A DNA stretch of 64,000 nt, from positions 22,692,001 through 22,756,000 of the forward strand of contig OU612072.1 in NCBI GenBank assembly GCA_914767715.1, given 5' to 3'. The position numbers and the translations under genes are program-made. Below the pieces are notes generated by a model. It was not told where the DNA came from. It did no database searches and saw only the letters and a list, made by a program, of their open reading frames with translations. Of the stretch, positions 9,508 to 21,449 are shown in pieces. The DNA comes from Membranipora membranacea (taxonomy: Eukaryota; Bryozoa; Gymnolaemata; Cheilostomatida; Membraniporidae). Each line of letters begins with the position of its first letter. Position 1 is the first letter of the stretch.

Positions 9508-12437
9508 GCGGTCAAAATATTATCGATCCATATTGATATAGGTCGGAATTGTATTGACAAACTGTATGACAATGGACAATGTCTCTACAGTTCTTGAGTT
9601 CAATTCCATCAATGACTTAGGTCAACGGCGATCATTTTGGATTCCAGGAGGAAGGCAAACAGCACAACCATAATTATATGTTTAATGCAGCTTTGTTTGA
9701 ATGAATTAAAATCAGGAATCCATCATCCCGAGTTAAACCCCAGATCACATTTTAAAGGATAATGATTTCAATGCTTGCTGCTCATGTGTTAATCTTACAC
9801 CTGTCAAACTGTGCAAACTTTGATGATTATACTATGTGATTAAGTCAACCAAGGGATTAAATTTTGATCTCTTGGTGTGAAAGGTTTGATACTACTGTTC
9901 CATCCATTCTGTTGTCACCGAAGTCTAAATATATTTTGACAAATCCGTGATTGTGTTTGCACTGCGAAGATACTCATGTTAGTATCGCCTGAGCCTATTT
10001 TCTGACAACATTTACAACTTTTTGATGGGGTCGTAATTTATAATTTGTAATTTTACTTTGCTGGACGATACAATAGTATAGCTTCTGAACGGAGGCACTT
10101 TTCATTGATTTAATATCAGCAATTCTACTGCTAGCTGCCCCACTCATTGGGGATAAATTTACCTTTATGATGGTAAACACTCTGATATCTAGTAGTTCGA
10201 CTCCACATTATGGCGATGTTTTTCGGCATTTTCAAATTCCAAGAATATTTTGAAGGTAATATAATTTTAAAAATTTAAACACATTCCATCGATCTGTGGA
10301 AGTGATGTAACCATTTTCTTGACAGTGGGCTAAACATTGAGTTTGCCAAATTGAGATTGATTCCTAATAAAGAGATTGATGTGAGATGGTTCTTGAAAAC
10401 AATTTCCATTGAGAACTGAAAGGCATCCAGATTGCATTACATTGTGGTAGCCAGTGTTTACCTTTCGGATTGATTCTGACACTCTCACTTGTGGGTGAGC
10501 ACAATTCCAAAAATTTTAAAATCAAGACACATACATACATACATGCGATATAGTTGTGTGATATATGTGTTTTTTCAATAGCATAATCCAACAAACAAAC
10601 TGAACCTACCCTGAAGGTAACTGGACCAGTTGACATTCAATCATAGACAGTTCCTCTAGTCTTGTAAGTCCTGATAGCGTATCACTCAACTGATCATCTG
10701 TACTCAGATTGTTGTAACTGACATCCAGCTGCTTCAGTGATACCATCTTTGAAATGCTGCAAGGTACCAACAAAACATTGAAATTTGTTCAAAACAGAGA
10801 GTGGTGAAATCTGAATTCGACATTGATAATAAGATGTTGAAGGTTGCAGTTGATTGCATGCCTCTGAAAAGTTCAATGCGCCACTTTTACATTATGGTTG
10901 TCAAGCTCTGATGTGAAATCATCAAGCAGTTTGATCGAGGCGTCGACTGTCCCAATGTGCGTCTTGTAAGCAAACTGTGGGCGCTCGGAGTGACAGGCTG
11001 AACTCACACAGATATCTACAATTGTTGTCTGTTTGCCAGTTTATCAGACTATCAAGTGAAGGGAAAAGGGAAAACTTCTCGAGGCAGGCAAACTGCATAA
11101 AACTCAATCTAGGTACAAATTTAATCATAGTCACAGACTGGGGTCAGTTTGGGAGCATCCAATAAAAAAATTATAAAAAATTATGAATTATCAACGAGAG
11201 GAAATCAACTATAGTAATCAGTGACTATGCTAAATGAGTGTACCAAATTAATTGTAGATAGTGATTTACTGCCGACAATTGAAAACAGAACTACAATTTT
11301 CATGCGACCATCAGGTATTAAGAGGATGGCAGCAACTTCAATGTCATTTGGTACAATTATATTCGAATATCCACAATTTGATAACTATTTTACATTGGTC
11401 CTAGTTTCTTTTTATTAGGATGACACTGAGACTCATAAAAAATCCTTTTCATTGCTTTTAATCAGGTTTGTAACATGGAAGTTGTCAAACTACCTTTAGA
11501 GATGGGGCAACTCCCATTTTATTTGACGTTTTGACGTCATCATGTGTAATTAAGTAAAGACTGTGCCTAACATCACTTTCTTCTATCTATTAGTATGCCT
11601 TGGGAAACTTTTGCCTAAACATTTCAGTCTGTTTATCTAAGATCTTAACCATATCTCCAAAGCCGATCTACGATCAATTATAGGGACCTTATGGGCATCA
11701 TACTGGCCATAAAGGATTTCAAATCTGAGCTTAAAAATATACGGTGCCCTGAAAAGGGCTTCCCAGGTTTATCTCCTCTGCTGAGACTGGAAGCAAAAGA
11801 GTAAATGAGATGATGGCCATGAGAAATGTGCAACAAAAATGAACTGACATGAATGCATTATAATACTAGATCACTTGGGATTGAATGTAATTTCCAAACT
11901 GCCTCTACTGCTGTCTTGGAACCTACAGTTGAGGTTCAAAAATCAAAAGTCATGTTTTCATAAGATTCCTAAACCTTCTGAGAATTTGTGAGCATCTTGA
12001 GAACCTACAAGTGCGTATAACTTATTGAGCTGGTGACCCTGCACTTGTCATTTATAGCAGGATGGTTCAAAAGATTCAAAAGTGATGACATTATCTCTCA
12101 TGAAAATTTTACATAACTTTACATGAATTTTTAATTGAACTTTTTAAAGGTCTGTACACTATTTTATTAGCCTACCTGTTTTATTAGCCTACCTGTTTTA
12201 TTAGCATACCTGTTTTATTAGCCTACCTGTTTTATTAGCCTAACGTTTTATTAGCATACCTGTTTTATATTCGTTATTTTCACAGAATTTTAGAAACATA
12301 AATAAAGAAAGCACATAGCTAAAACCTGTATTCTCATATTCACTGGGCAAAGTACATGTTTGGATAGTTGTTGCTCAGGATAATCTAAACTGATGATGAT
12401 GACCAATGTGCCTTCCTAAAATTCTTATGCTCCTTAT
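9508..12437. repeat. Tandem duplication unit 2 (2.93 kb, contains an LRR exon)
   Basis: Second head-to-tail copy of 6582-9507. Intron portions match unit 1 with only scattered differences. The LRR exon inside (10610-10756) differs from its twin in a short cluster. Confidence 0.95.
10610..10756 (-). CDS. Roco gene A, LRR exon (module in duplication unit 2)
   Basis: A 147-bp exon with phase-2 ends, acceptor TTGCAG and donor GTAGGT. It encodes ISKMVSLKQLDVSYNN, then LTRLEELSMIECQLVQLPSG. Compared with the exon at 7685-7831 the first two-thirds are identical, while the end changes at several residues around the LxxLxL strand (R to T, K to E, I to S, SD to IE, D to Q, E to Q). These positions normally face the ligand-binding side of an LRR. 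Confidence 0.85.
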
Positions 12438-12596
12438 GCGGTCAAAATATCATCGATCCATATTGATATAGGTCGGAATTGTATTGACAAACTGTATGAC
12501 AATGGACAATGTCTCTACAGTTCTTGAGTTCAATTCCATCAATGACTTAGGTCAACGGCGATCATTTTGGATTCCAGGAGGAAGGCAAACAGCACA
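12438..12596. repeat. Partial third unit of the tandem duplication
   Basis: It matches the start of units 1 and 2 from GCGGTCAAAATATCATCG to GAAGGCAAACAGCACAA and then breaks off. The remainder of a third unit is absent, which suggests unequal exchange or a deletion at this edge. Confidence 0.9.
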
Positions 12597-12599
12597 AGA

Positions 12600-13480
12600 C
12601 TGAACTCACACAGCTATCTACAATTGTTGTCTGTTTGCCAGTTTAACCATTGAGTACAGTATTAAAACCTATACTAAAATGCAGCAACCAGCCCACAGAT
12701 CGCTGTCGTTTATGACTCATTGAATAATACGCTATAGCAGAGAGCAGTTTAGAAACTCAATATCTCAGGACGTTGCCTCTACCATCTGTTCAAATACTGG
12801 AGTCTGATATGCATTTGGAGCCTCATAATCTGGTAGAAATCCCTCTCATGTATAAGTTGGATGTTGAGAAGTCAACATCATCTGAAGACTTCCAGACATG
12901 GATCTCAGTAGAGGGTGAAGAAGATGTTTGCTTGCCTCTCAATGACATATTGAATTTGATGCAATCTACATTGGAAATTCCAGTTAAATTCAAGTGAGCC
13001 CAAATCCGACCAATCCATAGGGTTGCTTGCCCCACCAAACACAAAGACTATCAGCTAGTGTCAATATTGTTTCACCTTGGAACCTCTCTACCTGGGATTC
13101 TCTCCTGGGTAGGAGATCGGGAGAGGTAGCCGGCTATCAAGTGAGGGGAAAACGGAAAACTTCTCAAGACGGGCAAACTGCATAAAACTCAATCTAGGTA
13201 CAAATTTAATCATAGTCACGGACTGGGGTCAGCTTGGGAGCATCCAATGAAAAAATTATAAAACAATATGAATTATCCACAAGAGGAAATCAACTATAGT
13301 AATCAGTGACTATGCTAAATGAGTGAAACAGATTAATTGTAGATAGTGGTTTACTGCAGACAATTGAAAACAGAACAGCAATATTCAGGCGACCATCAGG
13401 TATTAAGAGGATGGCGAGCAACCTCAATGTCATTTAGTACAATTATAATGAATTATCAACAATTTGATAACTCTCTTACA
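12600..13480 (+). mobile_element. Decayed LINE fragment
   Basis: Closest relative is 18842-19745. Part of a reverse-transcriptase-like reading frame remains (SSEDFQTWISVEGEEDVCLP; then QIRPI..RVACP..HKDYQ), broken by stops. It lies in a gene A intron in the opposite orientation to the gene. Confidence 0.55.
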
Positions 13481-14385
13481 TTGGCCCTAGTTTTTTTTTT
13501 ATTAGGATGACACTGAGACTCAAAAATTCATTCTCATTGCTTTTAATATGGAAGTTGTCAAACTACGTTTAGAGATGGCGCAACTCCCATTTTATTTGAC
13601 GTTTCGACGTCATCATGTGTAATTCAGTAAAAACTGTGCCTATCAACACTTTCTTCTATCTATTATTATGCCTCAGGATACTTCTGCCTAAACATTTCAG
13701 TCTGTTTATCAAAGAATCTAACCATATCTCCAAAGCCGATATACCGATTACCGAGGATGTTCAACTGCTTACTTTCGACACAGTCACACAATATCTATCA
13801 CAATATCTTGATGCTAAACCCTAGGACTGTTTAAAATCCTTCTCTATTGATTTTAAAGCACCGTTAATACGATATCCTCAACAGTACTCAAAAACAAACT
13901 TATAAGCACCAACCTTCACCCAAACATCATCGATTGGATATACAGCTATCTAACAATTGCCCCACACTTGCCAACAACGAGTAATATCATCAGGAAAGAA
14001 GTCAGATTCTATCATAACATCTACGGTTAGCCCGCAGGTGGGCTTAGCAGCACATCACAGAATATACATAATATTATTATATATGCTGACAATACCCTCA
14101 TCTTGGAGTTATCTTAGCTTTGGCTGTGTCGACAACAAAACATACAAGAAACTGGGGATTACAAAAAAATTAAGGCGGTAATGTTTTGATTTTCTTAAAA
14201 ATTAGTATGATGTATCAACACCATGAATAAAATCATATAAGTAATGTTTTTGCTTTTCGGTTTCTCAACAGAGCAATGCAAACAAAACTTTTGCATATTA
14301 GCGCTCACTACCCAACAATAAAACAAAAACCTAAATATTCCTTTGCGTTTATGATGACTGTTTTCGATCAAAGTTTAGAAACAAT
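13480..14385. repeat. Intronic repeat module, relic of an LRR-exon neighbourhood
   Basis: The blocks here (CCCATTTTATTTGACG, GTTAGCCCGCAGGTGGGC, GGCGGTAATGTTTTGATTTTC, GACTGTTTTCGATCAAAG) occur in the same order at 61853-62885, upstream of an LRR exon on the plus-strand map. Here no LRR exon remains; a LINE fragment begins at 14386 where the module would continue. Confidence 0.65.
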
Positions 14386-15068
14386 TTACGAGTGTAGGTC
14401 CTTGCTTGGCAGCTAAATTACCTGAATGTGGAGCTGACCCGTTATCATACCTATCAAAATACGACAGAATTAACAATTTTGACTTCTTAGAAATTACAAA
14501 CGACATTACAGAGACTGTCATAAATAATTCCTCTGCAAAAATAGCAGTTGGGTACGATGGGATTTCCATGAAAATCATTAAAGAAAATAAAAATGCTATC
14601 AGCCCAACCTTGACCCACATGATCAATCTTATTGTTCCAACATCAGAATTTCCAGATAGCCAGAAAATTGCCAGAGAACGACCACTGCATAAAAAAGGTG
14701 ATAAATTTGACTGTAACAACTCTCGGCCGATATCGATATTAACTGCAATATCCAAAGTTACGGAAAAAGTATTAGCTATCCAACTTCGATCTTATTTGGA
14801 AAATTCTAATATTTTTATTGACAGCCAGTTTGGATTCCATGATAATTTAATGAAAAGATTTGCCATTTTAGAATTTTACAAATGATGCATGTGACTTGAT
14901 AAAATCTTATTTAGAAAACAGAAAATAATTTGTCAAAATCAACGATCATTCCAGTACAATGAAAAAGGTCGATATAGGAGTTCCTCAGGGATGTGTATTA
15001 GGTCCAATTCTATTTTTAATATTTATGAATGATTTGGTAATATCTGCGCCAATGTTTGAATATATTCT
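14386..15068 (+). pseudogene. LINE reverse-transcriptase fragment (CR1/jockey-like)
   Basis: Open from about 14406 to 14885: AAKLPECGADPLSYLSKYD, then the RT N-terminal region (VGYDGISMKIIKENK, RERPLHKKGDKFD, QFGFHDNL). It matches 60065-60870 closely but lacks about 150 bp near 14850, where the catalytic 'FLDFSKAFDTI' block sits in the other copy. VPQGCVLGPILF is present near 14975. It ends abruptly before the FADD box. Dead copy. Confidence 0.85.
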
Positions 15069-15480
15069 CCCATTTTATTTGACGTTTAGAAGTCATCATG
15101 TGTAATTTAGTATAAACTGTGCCTATAACATCACATTCTTCTATCTATTAGTATGCCTCGGGAGACTTCTACCAAAACATTTCAGTCTGTTTATCAAAGA
15201 TCCTAACCATATATCCAAAGCCGATCTACGATCAATATAGGGACCTTATGGGCATCATACAGACCATAAAGGATTTCAAATCTTAAAAATATGCGGTGCC
15301 CTGAAAAGGGCTTCCCAGGTTTATCTCCTCTGCTGAAACCGGAAGCAAAAGAGTAAATGAGATGATGGCCATGAGAACTGCGCAACAAAAATGACTGGCT
15401 GACAATATTAAACTTGGGATATGAGACTATAGATGATTCTAACAATTAATCAACAAGACCTCAGCGGTAAGCAGCACGAC
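15069..15480. repeat. Dispersed intronic repeat block
   Basis: It resumes at CCCATTTTATTTGACG and continues through GGCTTCCCAGGTTTATCTCC, matching 8575-8910 and 11515-11840. The LINE fragment just upstream is joined to it at CTCCC, inside both source sequences, so the junction is recombinational. Confidence 0.75.
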
Positions 15481-15891
15481 TAGTGTACAATGTGCAAAAG
15501 TAATATTGCTGAGCACTGGTTTCAATTTGGTTTTGTTGTCAAGTATTTTGACTTGTTTTTACTTTGATTCATAAAATTGTACAGCATTTTGGTTTCAGAA
15601 AATTGGTGAAACAGTCCCACGCTGTGTTTCACTATAAGGTGGTATTTAAAAACTAGTTTTTCTCATTTCATGTCCAATGATATGGAGACAAATACCTCAA
15701 TACTAATTTTGTGTTTTGCCTTAAGCTTGGCTCAAATATTCAAATAATTGGATGTCATAAATATCCCTCAACCTAAATCTGGATACCTGTCAGAGTAGGG
15801 TTAATGTCACTGTGGTTCTGTATGTTGATGTCCTGAACTAAATTTCTGTTGTAATATTGGCTATCATCTGCTCTGTGAATATCTCAATTTA

Positions 15892-16270
15892 CTGCCGTCG
15901 CCCAGTGCAGCTTAAGGTGTATATTCTATGTTCCTATACCTGTGGCCTCTTGAGTCAAGTGATCCAAGTAGATATGCTGCCGTTAGCCAGTGCAGCCCAA
16001 AGTATGGATTCTGTATCCTTGTGTCTAGGGCCTCTATATGTCAAGCCGTCCTAATATGTGTGCTGTCGTTAGCCAGTGCAGCTTGAAGTATAGATTCTGT
16101 GTCCTTATATATCTTGGCTCTGTTAACCAAGTTGTGATCCTTTTCTGTCGACTTCATAACAGAATCTTTGTGTGTCTGGGCTATGTTAGCCAAGTGTCGA
16201 ATTCCACTGCTTCCTTCACTGCATCAATTTTGTCAGTGGGCCTTGTTAGCCAAGTGGTAAATTCCTCTGT
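15892..16270. repeat. Degenerate ~86-bp tandem repeat
   Basis: CTGCCGT(C/T)GCCCAGTGCAGC-type starts occur at 15892, 15977 and 16063, spaced 85-86 bp. Weaker copies containing GTTAGCCAAGTG continue to about 16270. Any open frames here are a by-product of the repetition. Confidence 0.7.
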
Positions 16271-16974
16271 ATTGTTCACCTAGATTTACTATTCTTCTTA
16301 TTGTTTGTAGGCACTGTTAGGCTATGGTGACTGATTCTTCTGTGACTCAGCCTCAATTTTTCTGTGCCGTGAGTAGCTATGTGAACCGTTCTCCCGAAGT
16401 GTAGGCCTCAGATATGAGCTCCTGTATGGTCTATGAAATAAAAGTGCACATTAATCGTCTCTGTGTGTGCTGTCCTATTCTGCAATGTCCTCTAACTGAA
16501 GAGGGCTGTGTGTCAGGCTCCTTGTAGCCAATCAATCATAATCTTCAATGCAACTCTGGGAAAAATACTGTCCTTTCTTGAAGGTGCTGTCGTATTCTGG
16601 TATCTTCACTGTACTCTGATATACTACTATCGTCTCTATACTGTCATATTCTGTACTGTCATCATCTGGTCCTTGGGGCTGGCTCCTTGGTTTGCTGTCT
16701 GTGTGCCTCTGCCTTATAAAGGTGGTGTTCATTGTCATGTAAGCTTATGTCAGCATTGCAATATTCTCTTTCCATTGTCTTACTTTCCTCCCTGAACAGA
16801 TTTTTAGGCAATTTGTCATCGCCCACTTATCTTCTCTTTTTGTGTTTGAATATTTCTTCTCCTTAATTATGTTAATTTGGTCCTTTGAGTCCTGTGCCCT
16901 GTAGAGGATTTTGAGGGGGTTACCCTAAGGCGGCGATACCTGCCACTGCAACCACGCACATTGCCTATTTATAC

Positions 16975-17351
16975 TGAGTACGCCGACTCTCTAAAACGAG
17001 TATGCCGACTGTATCTGCCTGGAAATATATCGAGTACGACGACTCTATCTGAGGGGGAAGGTAACGAGTACGACAACTCTATCTGATGGTGAAGGTAACG
17101 AGTACAACAACTCTATCTGAGGGGGAAGGTAACGAGTACGACGACTCTATCTGAGGAGGGTAACGAGTACGACGACTCTATCTGAAGGGGAAGGTAACGA
17201 GTACGACGACTCTATCTGAGGGGGGTAACGAGTACGACGACTCTATCTGAAGGGGAAGGTAACGAGTACGACGACTCTATCTGAGGGGGAAGGTAACGAG
17301 TACGACGACTCTATCTGAGGGTGAAGGTAACGAGTACGACGACTCTATCTG
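16975..17351. repeat. Minisatellite, ~34-bp unit
   Basis: About twelve copies of GAGTACGACGACTCTATCTG followed by a variable AGGGGGAAGGTAAC spacer. Some units are shortened to 28 bp by loss of the GGGAAG part. It sits in a long intron of gene A. Confidence 0.95.
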
Positions 17352-18840
17352 GGCTGGGAACATAATTGACCTGACTTTGGGACTTGCTTTGGGGGTGGGG
17401 GGGATGGGAGATGCGGACAAAAATAGGTGGTTAACAATAGAAAATCAATTCATAAGATTTATAAATATCTTTCAGCCCATCGTATCAATCTCATTAATAA
17501 TTTGATTATGTGACACTCTAACTTTAAAACTTGATCTCAACAGCGCTATTGTCTACCACTGAATAATCTTAGAAGGATAATAATTACTCATTACACATTA
17601 CTCATTGGTACTGACATCTACTACTTGTTTACAAAACTCTCGTACCATTTCCATGTTATATTTTTGCACTAAAAGCCCAGTTGGTAATAAAATAAAATAT
17701 ATCCGCATACGATCAAATGTTGGTGTATTTTAACTTTAAATTGACAAATGCAAAACAGCCGCCCGTCAAAGCTGTCCTGTTTGTCAATTTATGATCCTTG
17801 ATTATGTGAGGAGACAACTTGTGTTACAGGGATTATCAGATAAAGCTTCCATAGTGATATTGTGTACGATAGTGTAGCATGGTTAGTGAAAAAGTTTAAA
17901 AAAAGCAAATACACAATTATTCCTTGTAGATCAGTCTAGTTGCCATAGAAAGTCATGAAAAAGTTAAAAGAGCTCTTACACTGCTTTTCGATACGATATT
18001 CTTTGGTCAATCTCAAGCTTACTAAAGAGAGGGTGAGACGATGTTGGCCGTTCGCAGTTGTGATCTCCTGAAAGAAAGTGCTGGGCTGGAGCCGCGTAGC
18101 CAAGAATTGACCTGATGTTAGTCAATTAAAAGGTCAATAATCCACACTTGTATATACAATAGTCTTACATTTCCTCACCAGAGTCTAGAGCTGTACTTTG
18201 TCATTAATAATTCTTCATGTTTGTCGCATGATAGCTTATTATCAATAACAACTCTGAGGAATTTTGTGTAGGCACTAGGGGACATTGAAAAATCATAAAT
18301 CACTACATCCTGTTAATACTTGAACCTATAGCTAAGATTGGTGTTTATGACTCAGTCTTTGCAAAAATCAGCTGCATATTATTATCAGCAGCCCATCACT
18401 GCTTCCTTAATACTGAGGTGGCTACCGGTGATGTGTGACTGAGGTCAACCACCAGGTGTAAAACATGTCAGGTCAGGACAGCTTCCATTTCCAAGTGATA
18501 CAGCTATTACCTTCCATATTTTCACTACAGCACCACTCCTATCTTTGTAGTTATGGTCTTTTTTATCATAAATAGGAGGATATGATTTTACTACAGATAT
18601 TATCAACTCCTCCATTTTTGATAGCCTGTCACGATTTGATAGATGACGTGTTTAACCGCGTAATTATTGAAGCAAGCAATCAACAACCAATCAACATAGA
18701 GGATCGTCCAGATCACTCGGGCAAAAGACCAACAAGTTCGATGTCCACTTAACGCAAGTAATCACTCGTGCAGATCCACCGATTAACCACTCGTGACCCC
18801 AAATCGATGTAAAAATCGTGTCATGTAGCCATAGCTTTAC
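17352..18840. other. Intron stretch with no recognisable content
   Basis: A G-run at about 17389-17402 and otherwise plain AT-rich sequence. No exon, repeat or RNA gene is supported here. Confidence 0.6.
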
Positions 18841-18841
18841 A

Positions 18842-20286
18842 GTGAACTCACACAGCTCTCTAAAATTTTAGTCTGTTTGCCAGTTTTACCTTGGAGTACA
18901 GTATTGAAATCTATACTTAACTGTTGCTACCAGCACACAGATCGCTGTCAAATATGACTTATGGACTAATAGGCTATAGCAGAGAGGTTGTTCTGGATTT
19001 CAAAAATTCGAATTCTCAGTATGTTGCCTACTATAATCTGTTCAAGTCTAAAGTCAGATATGCATTTAGAGCCTCTCAGTCTGGGAGAAATCCCATCTCA
19101 TGTATAAGTTGGATGTTGGGAAGTCAACATCATCTGAAGACTTCCAGACATGGGTCTCAGTGGAGGGTGAAGAAGATGCTTGCTTGCCTTTCAATGACAT
19201 ATTAAATCTGATGGGATCTACATTAGAAATTCCAGATAAATGCAAGAGAGCGCAAATCCGACCAATCCCAAGGGTTGCTTGCCCCTCCAAACACAAGGGC
19301 TATCAGCCAGTGTCAATATTGTTTCACCTTGGATTCTCTCTACCCGGGATTCTCTCCTGGGTAGGTTATCGGGCGAGCTAGTTGGCTATCCAGTGAAGGG
19401 AAAGGGGAGAACTTCTCAAGACAGGCAAACTGCATAAAACTCAATCTAGGTGCAGTTTGGGAGCATCCAATAAAAAATTCATAAAGTATGATAAATCATC
19501 TACCAGCGGAAATCAACTTTAGTAATCAGTGACTATGCTAAACGAGTGAAACAAATTAATTGTTGATAGTGATTTACTGCGGACAATTGAAAACAGAACA
19601 GCAATTTTCAAGCGACCATCAGATATTAAGAGGATGGCAGCAACTTCAATGTCATTTAGTACAAATATATTCGAATATCCACAATTTGATAACTCTCTTA
19701 CATTTGACCTAGTTTCTTTTCATAAGGACGACACTGAGACTTAAAAAAAATTTCATCGCTTTTAATGTCGTTAACAACATTGAAGTTGTCAAACTGCGTT
19801 TAGAGATGGGGCAACTCACATTTTATTTGACGTTTCGAAGTCATCATGTGTAATTTAGTAAAAACTGTGCCTAACATGACTTTCTTATATCTATTAGTAT
19901 GCCCTCTGCCTAAACATTTCAGTGTGTTTAATAAAGATCCTAACCATATCTCCAAAGCCGATCTACAGAGGATGTTCAACTGCTTACTCGCGATACAGTC
20001 ACACAATATCTAGATGCTAAACCCTAGGACTGTTTAAAATCGCTATCCATTGATTTTAAAGCACCATTAATACGATATCCCCAACAATACTCAAAAACAA
20101 ACTAATAAAGACCAACCTTCACCCAAACATCATCGATTGGATATAGGCTACAGCGTCTAACACAAAGCCAACAACCAGTAATATCATCACAAAAGAAGTC
20201 AGATTTTTCATAACAACCACGGTTAGCCCGCAGGTGGGCTTAGCAGTACATCACAAAATATATATAATAATATTGAATATGCCGAC
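18842..20286 (+). mobile_element. Decayed LINE fragment plus intronic repeat module
   Basis: Parallel to 12600-14100. The RT-like piece is best preserved here (YKLDVGKSTSSEDFQTW; RAQIRPIPRVACPSKHKGYQ), then stops accumulate. The CCCGCAGGTGGGC block near 20230 ends the shared segment. Confidence 0.6.
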
Positions 20287-20960
20287 AGCTGCTGCAGAGA
20301 AAACAATAATATGGTTTTCACATTATTCCTAGTTTTATACAATTACTTTGCCGTTAGCTCAGAGTCACTTTGAATTCTTCTCCACGCAGAATCTTCCTAA
20401 AATGGAGTGTATTTCAAGTTTGATCCATTTCTCCCTTGTATTCAGTTTGAACCCGTTGAGATCATGCCTGGCAAGGATTCCTTGGTATAAGCTACAGGTT
20501 GTTCCGGACGGTAAGTAAGAGAAGGAATTCGATGGCAAACTGATGTGGGTACAAAGTGCATCAAAGCGGTTGCAAGGCCGAAACAAGAAATGATATACAA
20601 ACTGATTCCTTCACCTGGTTATTTTGAAATTTCATGTTAAATTTTGTCAAAATGTCGCAATGGAACAACTCTGAATGCAGACAAATGCACAAAACTTGGT
20701 AGTTGGTCTTACAGAGTTAATTAAGGGGCCTTGGCTGTCTTGACAACAAAAATACATAAAATAATTGTTTAGAAACAAATTGAGGCTGTGATGTTTTAAT
20801 GTTTCTGCAAATTTCGATGATGTATCAACACAACATGCAATGTCAAATAACTTTTTGCGTTGCAGGTGATATCCGTAGAGTTGTTTTACCAGTTTTTCAA
20901 CCATAGACAGAAATTTTGTTTAGCTATTGTAGATTTCTCGGCAGTGCAATGCATAAATAC
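20287..20960 (-). pseudogene. Relic of an LRR-exon module (exon body lost)
   Basis: GCTGCTGCAGAGAAAAC...CACATTATTCC at 20287-20330 matches the acceptor side and flanking intron of the LRR exons at 21303-21449 and 63125-63271. The exon body is missing and other repeat sequence abuts it directly. The following intron tail (CTAAAATGGAGTGTATT, AACTCTGAATGCAG, GATGTATCAACAC) matches 21540-21790 and 63370-63610. Confidence 0.6.
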
Positions 20961-21302
20961 TGTCGCATATTATCGTTCATTGCCATACACTGAGAGAGTG
21001 ACAACAAAAAATAAAGATTTCACAACGTATATGATGATTGCCTTCGACGAAGATATTGAGATCACTTTCCAATCCTCAGGCAAATGATTAGTACTCAAAA
21101 TAAGAGAACTGTGAGGAATCTTTTGACAGTTCTAAGTGGTGAAACAACTCATAATCCATTTGATACTGACATAGATTTTAACTTGACGCATGTGGGTTTT
21201 TGTATCTTTATGAAGATTATCTTTCACATGGCATAAACCTCAACGATGACAACAGTAGGATAAGGATAATATACTGAGGTATCAGCCAATGAGTGTCATT
21301 AC

Positions 21303-21449
21303 CTTTCAGGTATCTTTGTCAGCTGACAGCTTCTCAGGTCCAGTTTCTCCAGATTCGTTAGTGCTGACAATGTCTGACCAAGCTGATCATCTCTACTTAG
21401 CTTGTTATTGTATAAGCCTAGGTCCTTCAGTGATGTCATCTTAGCAATG
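21303..21449 (-). CDS. Roco gene A, LRR exon
   Basis: A 147-bp exon with phase-2 ends and donor GTAATG. It encodes (S)IAKMTSLKDLGLYNNKLS, then LTNLEKLDLRSCQLTKIPE. Its closest relative is the gene B exon at 63125-63271. The acceptor CTGCAG and its flanking intron are shared with that exon and with the relic at 20287. Confidence 0.85.
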
